From: Filimonas sp.
GTDB taxonomy: Bacteria; Bacteroidota; Bacteroidia; Chitinophagales; Chitinophagaceae
Direction of reading: 5' to 3'
Assembly (NCBI GenBank): GCA_017306865.1
Contig: JAFKHH010000019.1
Coordinates: 124,001-188,000, forward strand
Length of the DNA stretch: 64,000 bases
Part shown: piece by piece, positions 8,523-16,882 of the stretch
How positions within the stretch are numbered: the first letter of the stretch is position 1
Layout: each line of letters opens with the position of its first letter
The notes under the pieces: model-generated
What the model saw: only the letters and a program-made list of their open reading frames with translations
Told to the model about the DNA's origin: nothing
The model's database searches: none
Made by a program: the position numbers and the translations under genes

Positions 8523-8966
8523 TCACTTTATATTATCGCTGGTCAATCCAAGAGGGAGATTCAACACCCGGGCAATAGAGTCAGAAACTTCTTTATACAA
8601 AAAAGGCTTATTCAAAACTGCACAACCGGGATACGTTTTGCGTATCCTATTAATAAATGTCTGGGTGTGTTCAGTAACCTGTGTCATTATAACAAGCGCT
8701 CCTTTATAACCCGATTCTGCTAACCTAATAACGAACTCTTCACCATTCATATAAGGCATTAGTAAATCAGTACATATAAGGTCAAATTGAAGTATGTCAA
8801 GTTCCTCCAATGCACTAGCTGCATCTCCCATTCTTTTTACATCAAAAGGATAATGTTGTCCAATGGTTCCTTGAAGACGTTCAGACTGACTTGATAATAT
8901 TGCATTCAGAACCATTTGGTTAATATCATTGTCATCAACAATCAATGTTTTAATTGCTTTGTCCAT
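8523..8966 (-). CDS. Single-domain response regulator (REC only), copy B
   Basis: A lone receiver domain of 147 residues: LIVDDND near 8-14, the phosphoacceptor Asp in LICTDLLMP, Thr in VIMTQV and Lys in LNKPFL are all in place. It shares with copy A the unusual insert before the third strand (about residues 28-45) and the patterns DAASAL and LMPYMxGxEF, so the two are close paralogues. It is translated just before copy A and just after the membrane coiled-coil protein, all within a few bases, so the three probably form one operon. Function as a phosphorelay or adaptor pair is inferred. Confidence 0.88.
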   Translation of the reverse strand: MDKAIKTLIVDDNDINQMVLNAILSSQSERLQGTIGQHYPFDVKRMGDAASALEELDILQFDLICTDLLMPYMNGEEFVIRLAESGYKGALVIMTQVTEHTQTFINRIRKTYPGCAVLNKPFLYKEVSDSIARVLNLPLGLTSDNIK

Positions 8967-8968
8967 GT

Positions 8969-9535
8969 TTAGCCGATATTATTTTCATCCAATTTATATC
9001 GTTCGTCCCGCAGCAACTGCTGCAACTCGGTCAATTTCGATCTGGCAGATAAGAAGTATTCTTTTTGTTGATCGTCGAGGTTAACATATTTACCTTGCAC
9101 CACTTTTTCGACATACATATTAAGTTCGAAAACCAATCCCTTTACGTCATGTGTGCACCTGACAAGTTGCTTATTAAGATTTGTTGACTCTTTAGAATAA
9201 ATTGCTGCAATATCGTCAGAGCAAGCCTTTACGTGCCCGATAAAAATTTTCGAAGAATGCATATCTATACCTGTTACAATAGCGTGATGCAGCACGTCTT
9301 TTAATTCCTGTATACGACTAATGAACTTATCAACTGATATAATCTGCTTTTCTGTAAGCGCAAATTTGTACGCATTTACTGTTCGCTTTTGCTCCAGTTC
9401 AAACTTTAAAGTTTCCAACTGCAGGCTTGTTTTACCATTCATTTTACTGGCATTACGGGCCGATATCAGGCTTATTACTGCAACTACTGCAGAGCCGGCA
9501 GCAGTAATGATCGCAATTATAACAGGGGTCTCCAT
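8969..9535 (-). CDS. Membrane-anchored coiled-coil protein of unknown function
   Basis: I do not recognise this 188-residue protein. It starts at METPVIIAII; an ATG five codons upstream is possible. Residues 3-25 form one membrane helix, followed by a basic turn and a long, almost wholly helical part (about 35-185) rich in Glu, Lys, Gln and Leu, with a likely coiled coil at 40-90 and 150-180. No enzyme motif is visible. It is the first gene of the unit with the two lone receiver domains, two bases from copy B, so it may tether or read out those regulators at the membrane. That role is inferred from position. Confidence 0.65.
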   Translation of the reverse strand: METPVIIAIITAAGSAVVAVISLISARNASKMNGKTSLQLETLKFELEQKRTVNAYKFALTEKQIISVDKFISRIQELKDVLHHAIVTGIDMHSSKIFIGHVKACSDDIAAIYSKESTNLNKQLVRCTHDVKGLVFELNMYVEKVVQGKYVNLDDQQKEYFLSARSKLTELQQLLRDERYKLDENNIG

Positions 9536-9845
9536 AAAATAAATATACACCAGCTATAGAGTCCAACAATGGGAAAAAGCACATCTCTTCTTTACTACCT
9601 CTCTCACGCTAAACTGTATCCTACCCTAGCCATTTATCCAGCTAAACAGATTCATTCTTCCCATCTACATATTTGTAGATACTACGTATGTTATATACAT
9701 GCATTCCTTGTAATACTTCCGTTCGTTAACTGTATCATTTACGAACATGTTTAAAAATTACTTTTATTGTATCAACCTGTATAATATAATCTTACAAAGC
9801 TGGCGGTGTATTTGTCGTTTGATTAAAATACCTAATCTTAATTAT
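9536..9845. other. Divergent intergenic region
   Basis: This 310-bp AT-rich gap separates the divergent coiled-coil and serine hydrolase genes and should hold both promoters. A six-base inverted repeat, GTTCGT (9721-9726) and ACGAAC (9741-9746), is the only symmetry I see. No gene or clear promoter consensus can be supported. Confidence 0.3.
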
Positions 9846-11348
9846 ATGCGTAAGGTTATTTTAATTTTCCTGGTCTTAACTAATTTATCATGTATGCATT
9901 CATTGGTTTATGGGCAATCCATTAGCCAAAAGTTAGACCAATATTACTCCGCGTTAAATACAGATAATGAAATGAGCGGCAACGTATTGTTTGCAGAGCG
10001 TAATAAGGTTGTTTATAGCAAGTCTTTCGGTTTTGCTGACAATGCGACCAATAAACCGAACGATCCGGATTCACAGTTTGAGCTGGCATCTATATCCAAG
10101 ATTTTTACGGCCATCGCAATATTACAACTGAGAGATAAAGGGCTGATAAATCTTGACACAACATTTAAGCATTACTTTCCTGTATTTCCATATCCGGGTA
10201 TAACTGTCCGGCATTTGCTATCCCATACTTCCGGTTTACCAGATATAGAAGGATTGGTAGATTCAATCTTTACAAAACATCCTGATACGCTATGGTCTAT
10301 CAACGATGACCTGGCCGCATTGGCGTTATATAGCCGCAGCCATTCCCTGCCTTTTACTCCCGGCGACAAATGGTCTTATTCCAGCCTCGGCTATCATCTG
10401 CTGGCTTTGTTAGTTGAGAAAACAAGCAAGCAAACTTTAGCTGCTTATATGCATGACCAAGTTTTTAAGCCTGCCGGTATGCACCATAGCTATATTCAAA
10501 CTTCATTCAGTCAGAAACAGGAGCCACACCGTACAAAAAATTACATGTTCAGCAATCATTTTGAAATGAAGTTACAATGGGTGGATACATTGCCCGACTG
10601 GAAGGAGTGGACGCATAACCTCGCTTTAATGACCGGCGGAGGAGGTATCGTTAGTACAACAACCGATCTTTTAAGCTTCGACATTGCGGTTCGCTCCGGA
10701 AAACTATTGAATCCTAAAACACTTGAAGAAGCTTATACTCCATATCAGCTAAACAATGGGTTGCCTGCACAGCCGTCCGACATTACTTACTGTGGATTGG
10801 GCTGGTTCATTTTTAAAGACACGTCTCATGGTCGCACTGTCTGGGGGTCAGGCGCTAACCCCGGCACAATTAGTTTTTATGCTTCTAACCTGGATCAAAA
10901 GCAATGTTTTGTGGTACTGCGCAACTGCAAATGCAATCCGATTCGTGACCTGGATGGGTTAACTATTTTAAACGGGAAATCAATCGCTTACCACCCTTCT
11001 CTTGCGTTCCTGTACGCGCGCGCCTTATACACTAAGAAAAGAGAGCAGGCAGATGAAGAAGTTCTCCGGCTTTTGACTGATACGGCTAACTACACGCTGA
11101 AAGAAAGTGAATTAAACAGGGTGTCATTAGAATTCAGACGTGCCCGGCTGAAGACATTAGCAATCGCAACCTGCGAAATGCATATCCGTTTATTTCCGCA
11201 AAGTGCAGATGCGTTCAAGGATTATGCACTAACGATGTCTGTGTATGGAGAGAAGGACAAAGCGATAGAAGCTTATAAAAAAGCACTTGAAATAAATCCT
11301 GCTGATGCAGAAAGCGAAGGAAAACTAAAAAAACTATCTGGAAATTAA
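9846..11348 (+). CDS. Exported serine hydrolase (beta-lactamase class C fold) with TPR tail
   Basis: The 500-residue protein starts at MRKVILIFLVL, giving a signal peptide that ends near LVYGQ. An in-frame ATG 99 bases upstream would bury it and is not used. The class C beta-lactamase/DD-peptidase fold is clear: the nucleophile motif SxxK is SISK, HTSG follows in RHLLSHTSGLP, and the second motif is YSS rather than the usual YSN. A glycine-rich GSGANPG stretch is in the place of the third motif. Residues about 430-500 form one or two TPR units (DKAIEAYKKALEINPADAE). Such proteins cleave peptides or esters in the periplasm; true beta-lactam hydrolysis is unlikely. A perfect terminator hairpin follows at 11370. 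Confidence 0.85.
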   Translation: MRKVILIFLVLTNLSCMHSLVYGQSISQKLDQYYSALNTDNEMSGNVLFAERNKVVYSKSFGFADNATNKPNDPDSQFELASISKIFTAIAILQLRDKGLINLDTTFKHYFPVFPYPGITVRHLLSHTSGLPDIEGLVDSIFTKHPDTLWSINDDLAALALYSRSHSLPFTPGDKWSYSSLGYHLLALLVEKTSKQTLAAYMHDQVFKPAGMHHSYIQTSFSQKQEPHRTKNYMFSNHFEMKLQWVDTLPDWKEWTHNLALMTGGGGIVSTTTDLLSFDIAVRSGKLLNPKTLEEAYTPYQLNNGLPAQPSDITYCGLGWFIFKDTSHGRTVWGSGANPGTISFYASNLDQKQCFVVLRNCKCNPIRDLDGLTILNGKSIAYHPSLAFLYARALYTKKREQADEEVLRLLTDTANYTLKESELNRVSLEFRRARLKTLAIATCEMHIRLFPQSADAFKDYALTMSVYGEKDKAIEAYKKALEINPADAESEGKLKKLSGN

Positions 11349-11369
11349 TTTCGTCAACTATACCAGGGA

Positions 11370-11403
11370 AAGCGGACAATAGAAACATTGTCCGCTTTTG
11401 TTT
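11370..11403 (+). terminator. Intrinsic terminator after serine hydrolase
   Basis: AAGCGGACAAT (11370-11380) and ATTGTCCGCTT (11387-11397) form a perfect 11-bp stem with a six-base loop, followed by a T-rich run to 11403. It begins 22 bases after the serine hydrolase stop. Confidence 0.85.
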
Positions 11404-11553
11404 CCTTGTACTCTTCTCCCTGCTCTTATTGTGCTTCAACTCTTATCTGTCTATTGGGCATATTACTAAGTTGTGCAATTTTCTGCCGCATCCCGGTATT
11501 CCCCCGAATTGACGGTGCCGTTTTTTGTGTTTTAAAACACTTTCAAATTTATT

Positions 11554-11571
11554 TATATAGTTAACTATATA
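11554..11571. promoter_or_regulatory. Palindromic operator candidate before MarR gene
   Basis: TATATAGTTAACTATATA is a perfect 18-bp palindrome ending 25 bases before the chosen MarR start at 11597. MarR dimers commonly bind AT-rich palindromes of this size in their own promoters, so autorepression is likely but inferred. Confidence 0.55.
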
Positions 11572-11596
11572 GTTGCCTATATTTTCTATATCTTTA

Positions 11597-12106
11597 ATGA
11601 CAATCTTTGAAAAAATGGATTTTGACTTTATTAAAGAGCTGGGTTATAAATCGCTTGATAGCAGGTTGAAAAGGATCAGCGACCGGATGTCGCACGATGT
11701 TAGACGATTTTACAAAGAGATTGACATAGATATTGAACCCAACTGGTACCTGGTGTTCATGCTACTGCAGCGCAACGGGGAGGTTCCGATCACCGCCATC
11801 GCTGACCATTTAGGCTATGCACACCCTTCTGTAGCAATAATCGTAAAAAAGATGACCGACAAAGGTTATTTGCTTGTGAGAAAGGATAGTGCTGATAAAC
11901 GACAACAGCTTGTTTCTCTTTCTAAAAAGGGGTTGAAAATGCTACCACAACTGGAAAAGGTATGGCATAGCTGTGAAAGGGCCATCCTGAAAATGCTGGA
12001 CAAAGACCTGAGCATATTTCACTATCTCGACCAGATAGATGAGCAGTTGGAGAGCAATTCATTTCACAACCGTTTCAAGCAGGAGTACCTTAAATCAAAA
12101 GGTTGA
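11597..12106 (+). CDS. MarR-family transcriptional regulator
   Basis: The 169-residue protein starts at MTIFEKMDFD; ATG codons at 11573 and 11615 are alternatives. Residues 50-120 are a winged helix-turn-helix with the MarR layout: EVPITAIADHLGYAHPSVAIIV as the DNA-reading part, then KKMTDKGYLLVRKDSADKRQ as the wing, including the family's D-x-R pair. Flanking helices provide the dimer interface. It usually represses its own operon and releases DNA on binding a small phenolic or similar ligand. The gene is followed after 36 bases by a second serine hydrolase on the same strand, so it probably controls that exported enzyme and the small protein after it. An 18-bp palindrome precedes it. Confidence 0.88.
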   Translation: MTIFEKMDFDFIKELGYKSLDSRLKRISDRMSHDVRRFYKEIDIDIEPNWYLVFMLLQRNGEVPITAIADHLGYAHPSVAIIVKKMTDKGYLLVRKDSADKRQQLVSLSKKGLKMLPQLEKVWHSCERAILKMLDKDLSIFHYLDQIDEQLESNSFHNRFKQEYLKSKG

Positions 12107-12142
12107 TGAAAACAACGATCCCCCCGACTGAAATATAAGGGC

Positions 12143-13333
12143 ATGGAAAACGCAACAACGCAATCTATGATTTACAAAAAAATACGTACAGCCGCCACAA
12201 TAAAGAAGATGGCCGTGGCGCTGGCTTTGTTACCGTTGCTCTTCGCTTTTGTACCTACAGGCACTCCATTCCAGGAGGCTGAATACAAAGATGCTGCTCC
12301 GGATTCTGTAGAAAGGATTATTGCAGAGGAAGCAGCCAAACTAATGGCTATACCCGGTTATCAAGCGGTTTCAGGTGTCATCTATATGAATGGCAAGACA
12401 CATCATTTCCATTATGGCCGGTTAAGCAATGGGAAGAAACCAAACAACAATACGATATACGAAATAGGCTCAATCACTAAAACTTATACGGGCTTATTAC
12501 TTTCACAAGCGGTGTACGATCATAAGATCAACCTCGACGAGGATGTAAGGAATTACCTGGACAAGAAGTATGCAAATCTTGTTTTAGCCGGTGGCAGGCC
12601 GATCACGTTTCGTCATCTTATTACGCACACTTCCGGTCTTCCCCCGGTGATGAACTGCAATGACAGTAGCCAAACTATAGCGGAGCAGGCCGTTTGTTTT
12701 GAGCGCTTTACTAAGACTGATTTCTTTAAGGCGCTTGCAACTGTGCGCCTGGTTGATAGCTCGGGAGAGCATTACCATTATTCCGGCGTCGGCACACAAC
12801 TGGTTGGTTATATCCTGGAACAGGTTTATCATATGCCGCGCGCAGCGCTTCTACAGCAATACATTTTCCAGCGTTCGGGAGAGAAACGGACTTTTTCAAA
12901 ACTGAAGCCTGAAGAAAATGCAGACATATCCATAGGCAGAGACAGTAAAGGAATAGCTGTACCCCTGATCAATGGGTTCTATGACTATTCCGGTGGTATG
13001 AAAGCCTCTACAAGTTCAATGTTGGACTATATCAAAATGTACCTTGTAAGCAAGGATCCGGTAGTAAGGCAGACTATGGACCGGCTGGCTGGTGATGTGC
13101 AGTATGGGCGGGCTTATGGCTGGAACACTTATGACTATGACAAACAGAAGAAGATGTTATACCACAATGGTAGCAGCTTTGGGCACTCCTCCTGGATAGC
13201 GCTTTATCCAAACCAGCAGACAGGAATCTTCATTGTAACGAATATAGTCACAACTGACTCCCAGGGCAAACTGAACGAACTGTCTAACCGCATCATAGAC
13301 AGACTCAACATTGATGCGAAAAAATCTTATTAG
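12143..13333 (+). CDS. Exported serine hydrolase, class C beta-lactamase-like
   Basis: The 396-residue protein carries an N-terminal membrane/signal segment (about residues 22-38, MAVALALLPLLFAFVPTG). The catalytic SxxK is SITK in YEIGSITKTYTG; the Tyr motif is YSG in YHYSGVGTQL; HNGSSFGH is in the place of the third motif. HTSGLP marks the fold. It belongs to the wide family of penicillin-binding-like serine hydrolases, acting on peptides or esters outside the cytoplasm; substrate unknown. It is a different subtype from the hydrolase at 9846 and has no TPR tail. It lies 36 bases after the MarR gene and 22 bases before a small exported protein, so the three look like one operon. Confidence 0.85.
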   Translation: MENATTQSMIYKKIRTAATIKKMAVALALLPLLFAFVPTGTPFQEAEYKDAAPDSVERIIAEEAAKLMAIPGYQAVSGVIYMNGKTHHFHYGRLSNGKKPNNNTIYEIGSITKTYTGLLLSQAVYDHKINLDEDVRNYLDKKYANLVLAGGRPITFRHLITHTSGLPPVMNCNDSSQTIAEQAVCFERFTKTDFFKALATVRLVDSSGEHYHYSGVGTQLVGYILEQVYHMPRAALLQQYIFQRSGEKRTFSKLKPEENADISIGRDSKGIAVPLINGFYDYSGGMKASTSSMLDYIKMYLVSKDPVVRQTMDRLAGDVQYGRAYGWNTYDYDKQKKMLYHNGSSFGHSSWIALYPNQQTGIFIVTNIVTTDSQGKLNELSNRIIDRLNIDAKKSY

Positions 13334-13355
13334 CTAAACTTTAATTAAATCCAAA

Positions 13356-13970
13356 ATGAAACATCACCTACGCCTGACGTTATGCAGCTTTGTAATATGC
13401 TTACTTAGCTTTTCTCTTACCATCAAGGCACAAAAAAAACCTGAATTTTTTCTTCCTGCTTCCGCTTTTGACAGTGCAACAGCATATAAGATGCTGGAAG
13501 AAGGTACGAATACGATCCAGGGTCGCATTTCTTTGAAAAAAAGAGGCTATGTAAATTATCCCGGATTCAAAGAGAAGGTACTTCTCTTTCCTGTAACACA
13601 ACACCTTTTGGAATACCTGGAGCTTCAAAAGAAATACAACAGCAAAACAAAACAAGCTGCTATGACTAAAGAAGCGTCAATGGCCCGGATTGAAACAAAA
13701 ACGATAGACAGTAAGGGCAATTTTGTATTCACTGACCTAAAACCAGGTAAGTACTACATAGTGAGTTTGGTGATCTGGGAAAAAGTAACAAGTTCCCAGG
13801 TAGTATCAGGCCCCACTGTCGCAAACCGAAATATTTATGGTGTACAAATAGGCGCCGGCTACACTCCTACAGAAACGCAATATGACGCTACGGCTCATGA
13901 AAGAGAGGTGGGAGATTTTGTTGAAATTACCGGAGATGGCAAGGTCGTTACGGTGACTATAGCTAAGTAA
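13356..13970 (+). CDS. Small exported protein with transthyretin-like segment
   Basis: I do not recognise a named family for this 204-residue protein. Residues 1-25 form a signal peptide ending near TIKAQ. After a basic central stretch, residues 110-145 (IDSKGNFVFTDLKPGKYYIV) match the carboxypeptidase-regulatory or prealbumin-like beta fold, a common extracellular module in Bacteroidota. The C-terminus ends in alternating hydrophobic residues (VEITGDGKVVTVTIAK), again beta-like. It is 22 bases behind the serine hydrolase and is probably co-transcribed under the MarR gene. It may be a periplasmic partner of that enzyme, but nothing in the sequence shows this directly. Confidence 0.7.
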   Translation: MKHHLRLTLCSFVICLLSFSLTIKAQKKPEFFLPASAFDSATAYKMLEEGTNTIQGRISLKKRGYVNYPGFKEKVLLFPVTQHLLEYLELQKKYNSKTKQAAMTKEASMARIETKTIDSKGNFVFTDLKPGKYYIVSLVIWEKVTSSQVVSGPTVANRNIYGVQIGAGYTPTETQYDATAHEREVGDFVEITGDGKVVTVTIAK

Positions 13971-14024
13971 ATTTTCTGTTGCATCTATTTACCCTTATTT
14001 ATCAAAATCATTAAAGTGTATCAA

Positions 14025-14795
14025 ATGAAATCACTATATATCATTATCGTAATTCTTTTGTTTGCTGCAAATGCAACCTGCTTACATGCACAAACAATCT
14101 CCTTCCCCGACGAGAATTTTAAAAATGCCCTGATAGCCCAGGGTTATGATCTTAATAACGATGGTAATATTCAGAAATCAGAGGTAGCTAATATCAAAAA
14201 ACTATACGTTAGCAAAGCAAACATTACATCATTAGTCGGGATCAAAAATTTCACAAGTCTTGAGGATTTTGGATTTTATGACAACAAGCTAAAAACAGTT
14301 GACCTGGAAGGCTTGTCTAATTTAAAGTTTGTCTATGGTTTTAATAATGAGATAACACTATTAAAACTAAAAGGCTGCTCAAAACTCGAAGGGATATATA
14401 TGGATAAAAACCAGTTATCCGGCATTGATTTAACAGGACTTACAGAGTTGATAGAAGTAGAGATAAGCTGGAATAGCCTGCAACGGATCGATGTGAGCAA
14501 CAAACCTAAGCTGGAAAAGATAATGTGCGTAGACAACCAGATCAGTGATTTCAAGGCCACTGGTTCGCTTGCACTAAAGGACATTAAACTGAACAAAAAC
14601 CTGATACAGGAAATTGACCTGAGACCATTTACTAAATTAGTATCGGTTGACCTTGGTGATAATCCTTTAAGAAAGATTAATGTAACAGGTCTTTCTGCAC
14701 TGGAAACACTTAATTGCGAAGCAATATGGAGAGTAAGTTATCTAACCCAGCTAAACACCTGCGGGCTTATAAGCCTGAAAGAGTGCAAGTGGTAA
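14025..14795 (+). CDS. Secreted leucine-rich-repeat protein
   Basis: The 256-residue protein starts at MKSLYIIIVILLF, a signal peptide ending near LHAQ; a GTG nine bases upstream is possible. Just after it, YDLNNDGNIQKSEV looks like an EF-hand or dockerin-type calcium loop. Residues 60-250 hold about eight repeats of 20-22 residues of the form L-xx-L-x-L-xx-N-x-L (for example LEDFGFYDNKLKTVDLEGL), giving a curved binding surface. The C-terminus (TCGLISLKECKW) closes the repeat. No sorting domain or enzyme is seen. It would act outside the cell or in the periplasm as a binding protein. A structured terminator follows at 14847. Confidence 0.75.
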   Translation: MKSLYIIIVILLFAANATCLHAQTISFPDENFKNALIAQGYDLNNDGNIQKSEVANIKKLYVSKANITSLVGIKNFTSLEDFGFYDNKLKTVDLEGLSNLKFVYGFNNEITLLKLKGCSKLEGIYMDKNQLSGIDLTGLTELIEVEISWNSLQRIDVSNKPKLEKIMCVDNQISDFKATGSLALKDIKLNKNLIQEIDLRPFTKLVSVDLGDNPLRKINVTGLSALETLNCEAIWRVSYLTQLNTCGLISLKECKW

Positions 14796-14846
14796 AGGTG
14801 GATGTGCCAGGAAAGGTATGTTGTCCCCTAAAGGATTAGTTTGTTT

Positions 14847-14897
14847 AATCTGCAGAGAAAGCCATAACACCAGGCTGTCACTGCAGATTTATTTTTT
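14847..14897 (+). terminator. Structured terminator after LRR gene
   Basis: AATCTGCAG (14847-14855) pairs with CTGCAGATT (14881-14889). Inside, AGCC and GGCT pair again, with a matching four-base internal loop on each side. A T-rich run (TATTTTTTC) follows. The rest of the 14796-15063 gap between convergent genes shows nothing else I can support. Confidence 0.6.
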
Positions 14898-15063
14898 CAA
14901 TTCGCTTATTTGATTTTCCGGCAGCAACATACGCCCGGAAATTTGTTTGCTATCAACCAGTATGATGATCATTTATTTTCAAAATCAGGTGATCGCCCTG
15001 CGCAACGCTATGTCGCAATAATTCCTTACTAAAGAACCCGATATGGATAGCTATCCCAAAAAG

Positions 15064-16872
15064 TTAGTTGCCAACTGACTCAATCAATATAAAATCATAT
15101 TCTTTCAGAAATTGTCTATACGGCTTCTTATAGGTGATCACTTCATCCTGCGTTTTATTTTTAAATTTATCATACACCATCACATGCAACTTAGCGCCTT
15201 CCGTAACGCCGGGAATTTCCATATTAAGCTCTGTAGCTTCTATTGCCAACAATGCAGTTACATTCTTTCCCAAAATTCCCCAAACATTAGATGCAGGCAG
15301 AATGCCCGCGCCGGATAGAAGATTAGATATAGGATATGCTACTTCCCAATTCAAGGCGTTGAGTGTAACAAGATATTTATTTCCCTGTCCTACTATATAA
15401 GGTGCTTTGCCATACGTTTTATTGGGATAAGCATGTACAACACCTTTGATCGCTTCTTCGGGAATGATGGCACCTTCTCTTATTTCCTTCCCTCTTTGCA
15501 TATCTGCACCAGTGAACCATAAATATTGATTTTTATAATAACCTGTATAAGGTAATTCTTCAGACTGGTCTTCCGGTAATGAAACGTCGGAGCTTTTGTT
15601 GCTGTTACCTGCGTACTGCATTTTTTTCGTTCCGTCAACGCCACATTTTGCAAGGACGTTTTTCCAGCCTGGTTCAATGGCGGGGCCACTTGGTAATTCG
15701 TTGGCAGCCTGTAAGAAAACAGGTTTATTCGTTTTAAAAAGATCAATGACCGCTTGTGGCAATGAATCATTTCTACCACCATTCGCAAAGACCCAGTAAG
15801 CATCTGCGGCTAGTACGCTGTCACTTACCACAACATTGTACCCTGCATTAAATGTGCCGGAAGTAATCGCATCACCAGAGTTAAAGAGTAAGTTCCAGTT
15901 ATCATTGTTCCTTTCCGGCTTGCCTTTATCAAACAGTACAACTACATTCATGAGTGGCCGGTCTTTTTCTTGTTTGTTAACGTACTCCTGCATCCATGCT
16001 TTTGTGGCTATGGGATCGAAGCTCCCCATTCCTCCCAGGATCATACAATTGTCTACACGAAATTGCAATGCGCGGATCATACATATGTATTGAACAACAG
16101 CAGGTGCATATTCAGGAGCTATCCCCCAATCGCGGTCCATTGGTGACATCATTGCTGTAGGCTTGTTCCAGTATTTTGCCCAGGCAAGACCAAGCGAACC
16201 GTTTTGCGCAAGTGTTGCGACAGTAAACAACTTGCCCCGCTTTAAATAATAATTATACAGGTTGACCATGCCTGTAGCAGGCCATAGTTTTACAAAATTG
16301 CTTTCACGCAGCAGCATAGGATCTGTACCGGATACATACGACATATTATTGCTCCGCAACGTATTGGCAAGCGACAAAAACACATCTGGCCGTACTTCAA
16401 AACATTCCTCAAATACTGCATCCGCACCCGCTGTTGCAAGATCACCTGCAACAGCCGCTATACTTGACGGAGTCCATTTATGTTGCTGCCAGTGGTATGG
16501 ATTTACACCTTCTATGTTGACCATTACTTTTAATCCTTTGCTGTGTGCAGTCGCAACCAAAGGTGTTAGCCCATCTTTCCTTTTTTTAGCCCATGATTGT
16601 TTTTGTAAAAAAGGGGAATTGAAAAAATAATTCATGGTCACTCCTTCAAAGTTGCCGCCCCAATATATTATTCCGCCCCATCCTTTGCTGTACACATCAG
16701 CTACAACTGTTTGCTGATTAATATCGTCATCTGCAACCCGGTCTACCCAGAAGCGGGGATTGTATGCGCTTTGCTTTTTACCTGGCAATTCCTGTGCAAC
16801 TATTTGAAGAGATGTAAGTAGCAATAGAAAACCTAAGACATAATACGTCTTTACAGATCTGAAACTAAACAT
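15064..16872 (-). CDS. Exported TIM-barrel-like protein, probable glycosidase relative
   Basis: I cannot assign this 602-residue protein to a named family. Residues 1-26 are a signal peptide ending at IVAQ. The following 300 residues alternate predicted strands and helices as in a TIM barrel: GWGGIIYWGG, then SKGLKVMVNIEGVNPYHW, then ADAVFEECFEV, an arrangement seen in glycoside hydrolases with acidic residues at strand ends (Glu in NIEG and EE in FEECF are possible catalytic residues). Residues 330-600 look like additional beta domains. It is the last gene of the long minus-strand Sus operon, ten bases after the peroxidase fusion, so it may act on the glycan or sugar-phosphate part of the substrate. 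That is inferred from context. Confidence 0.6.
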   Translation of the reverse strand: MFSFRSVKTYYVLGFLLLLTSLQIVAQELPGKKQSAYNPRFWVDRVADDDINQQTVVADVYSKGWGGIIYWGGNFEGVTMNYFFNSPFLQKQSWAKKRKDGLTPLVATAHSKGLKVMVNIEGVNPYHWQQHKWTPSSIAAVAGDLATAGADAVFEECFEVRPDVFLSLANTLRSNNMSYVSGTDPMLLRESNFVKLWPATGMVNLYNYYLKRGKLFTVATLAQNGSLGLAWAKYWNKPTAMMSPMDRDWGIAPEYAPAVVQYICMIRALQFRVDNCMILGGMGSFDPIATKAWMQEYVNKQEKDRPLMNVVVLFDKGKPERNNDNWNLLFNSGDAITSGTFNAGYNVVVSDSVLAADAYWVFANGGRNDSLPQAVIDLFKTNKPVFLQAANELPSGPAIEPGWKNVLAKCGVDGTKKMQYAGNSNKSSDVSLPEDQSEELPYTGYYKNQYLWFTGADMQRGKEIREGAIIPEEAIKGVVHAYPNKTYGKAPYIVGQGNKYLVTLNALNWEVAYPISNLLSGAGILPASNVWGILGKNVTALLAIEATELNMEIPGVTEGAKLHVMVYDKFKNKTQDEVITYKKPYRQFLKEYDFILIESVGN

Positions 16873-16882
16873 AGTGCGTTTA

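Noticed and set aside
9846-13333. Antibiotic-resistance beta-lactamases
   Set aside because: Both hydrolases have the SxxK fold, but the second and third motifs differ from true class C beta-lactamases, and the fold is widespread among peptidases and esterases.
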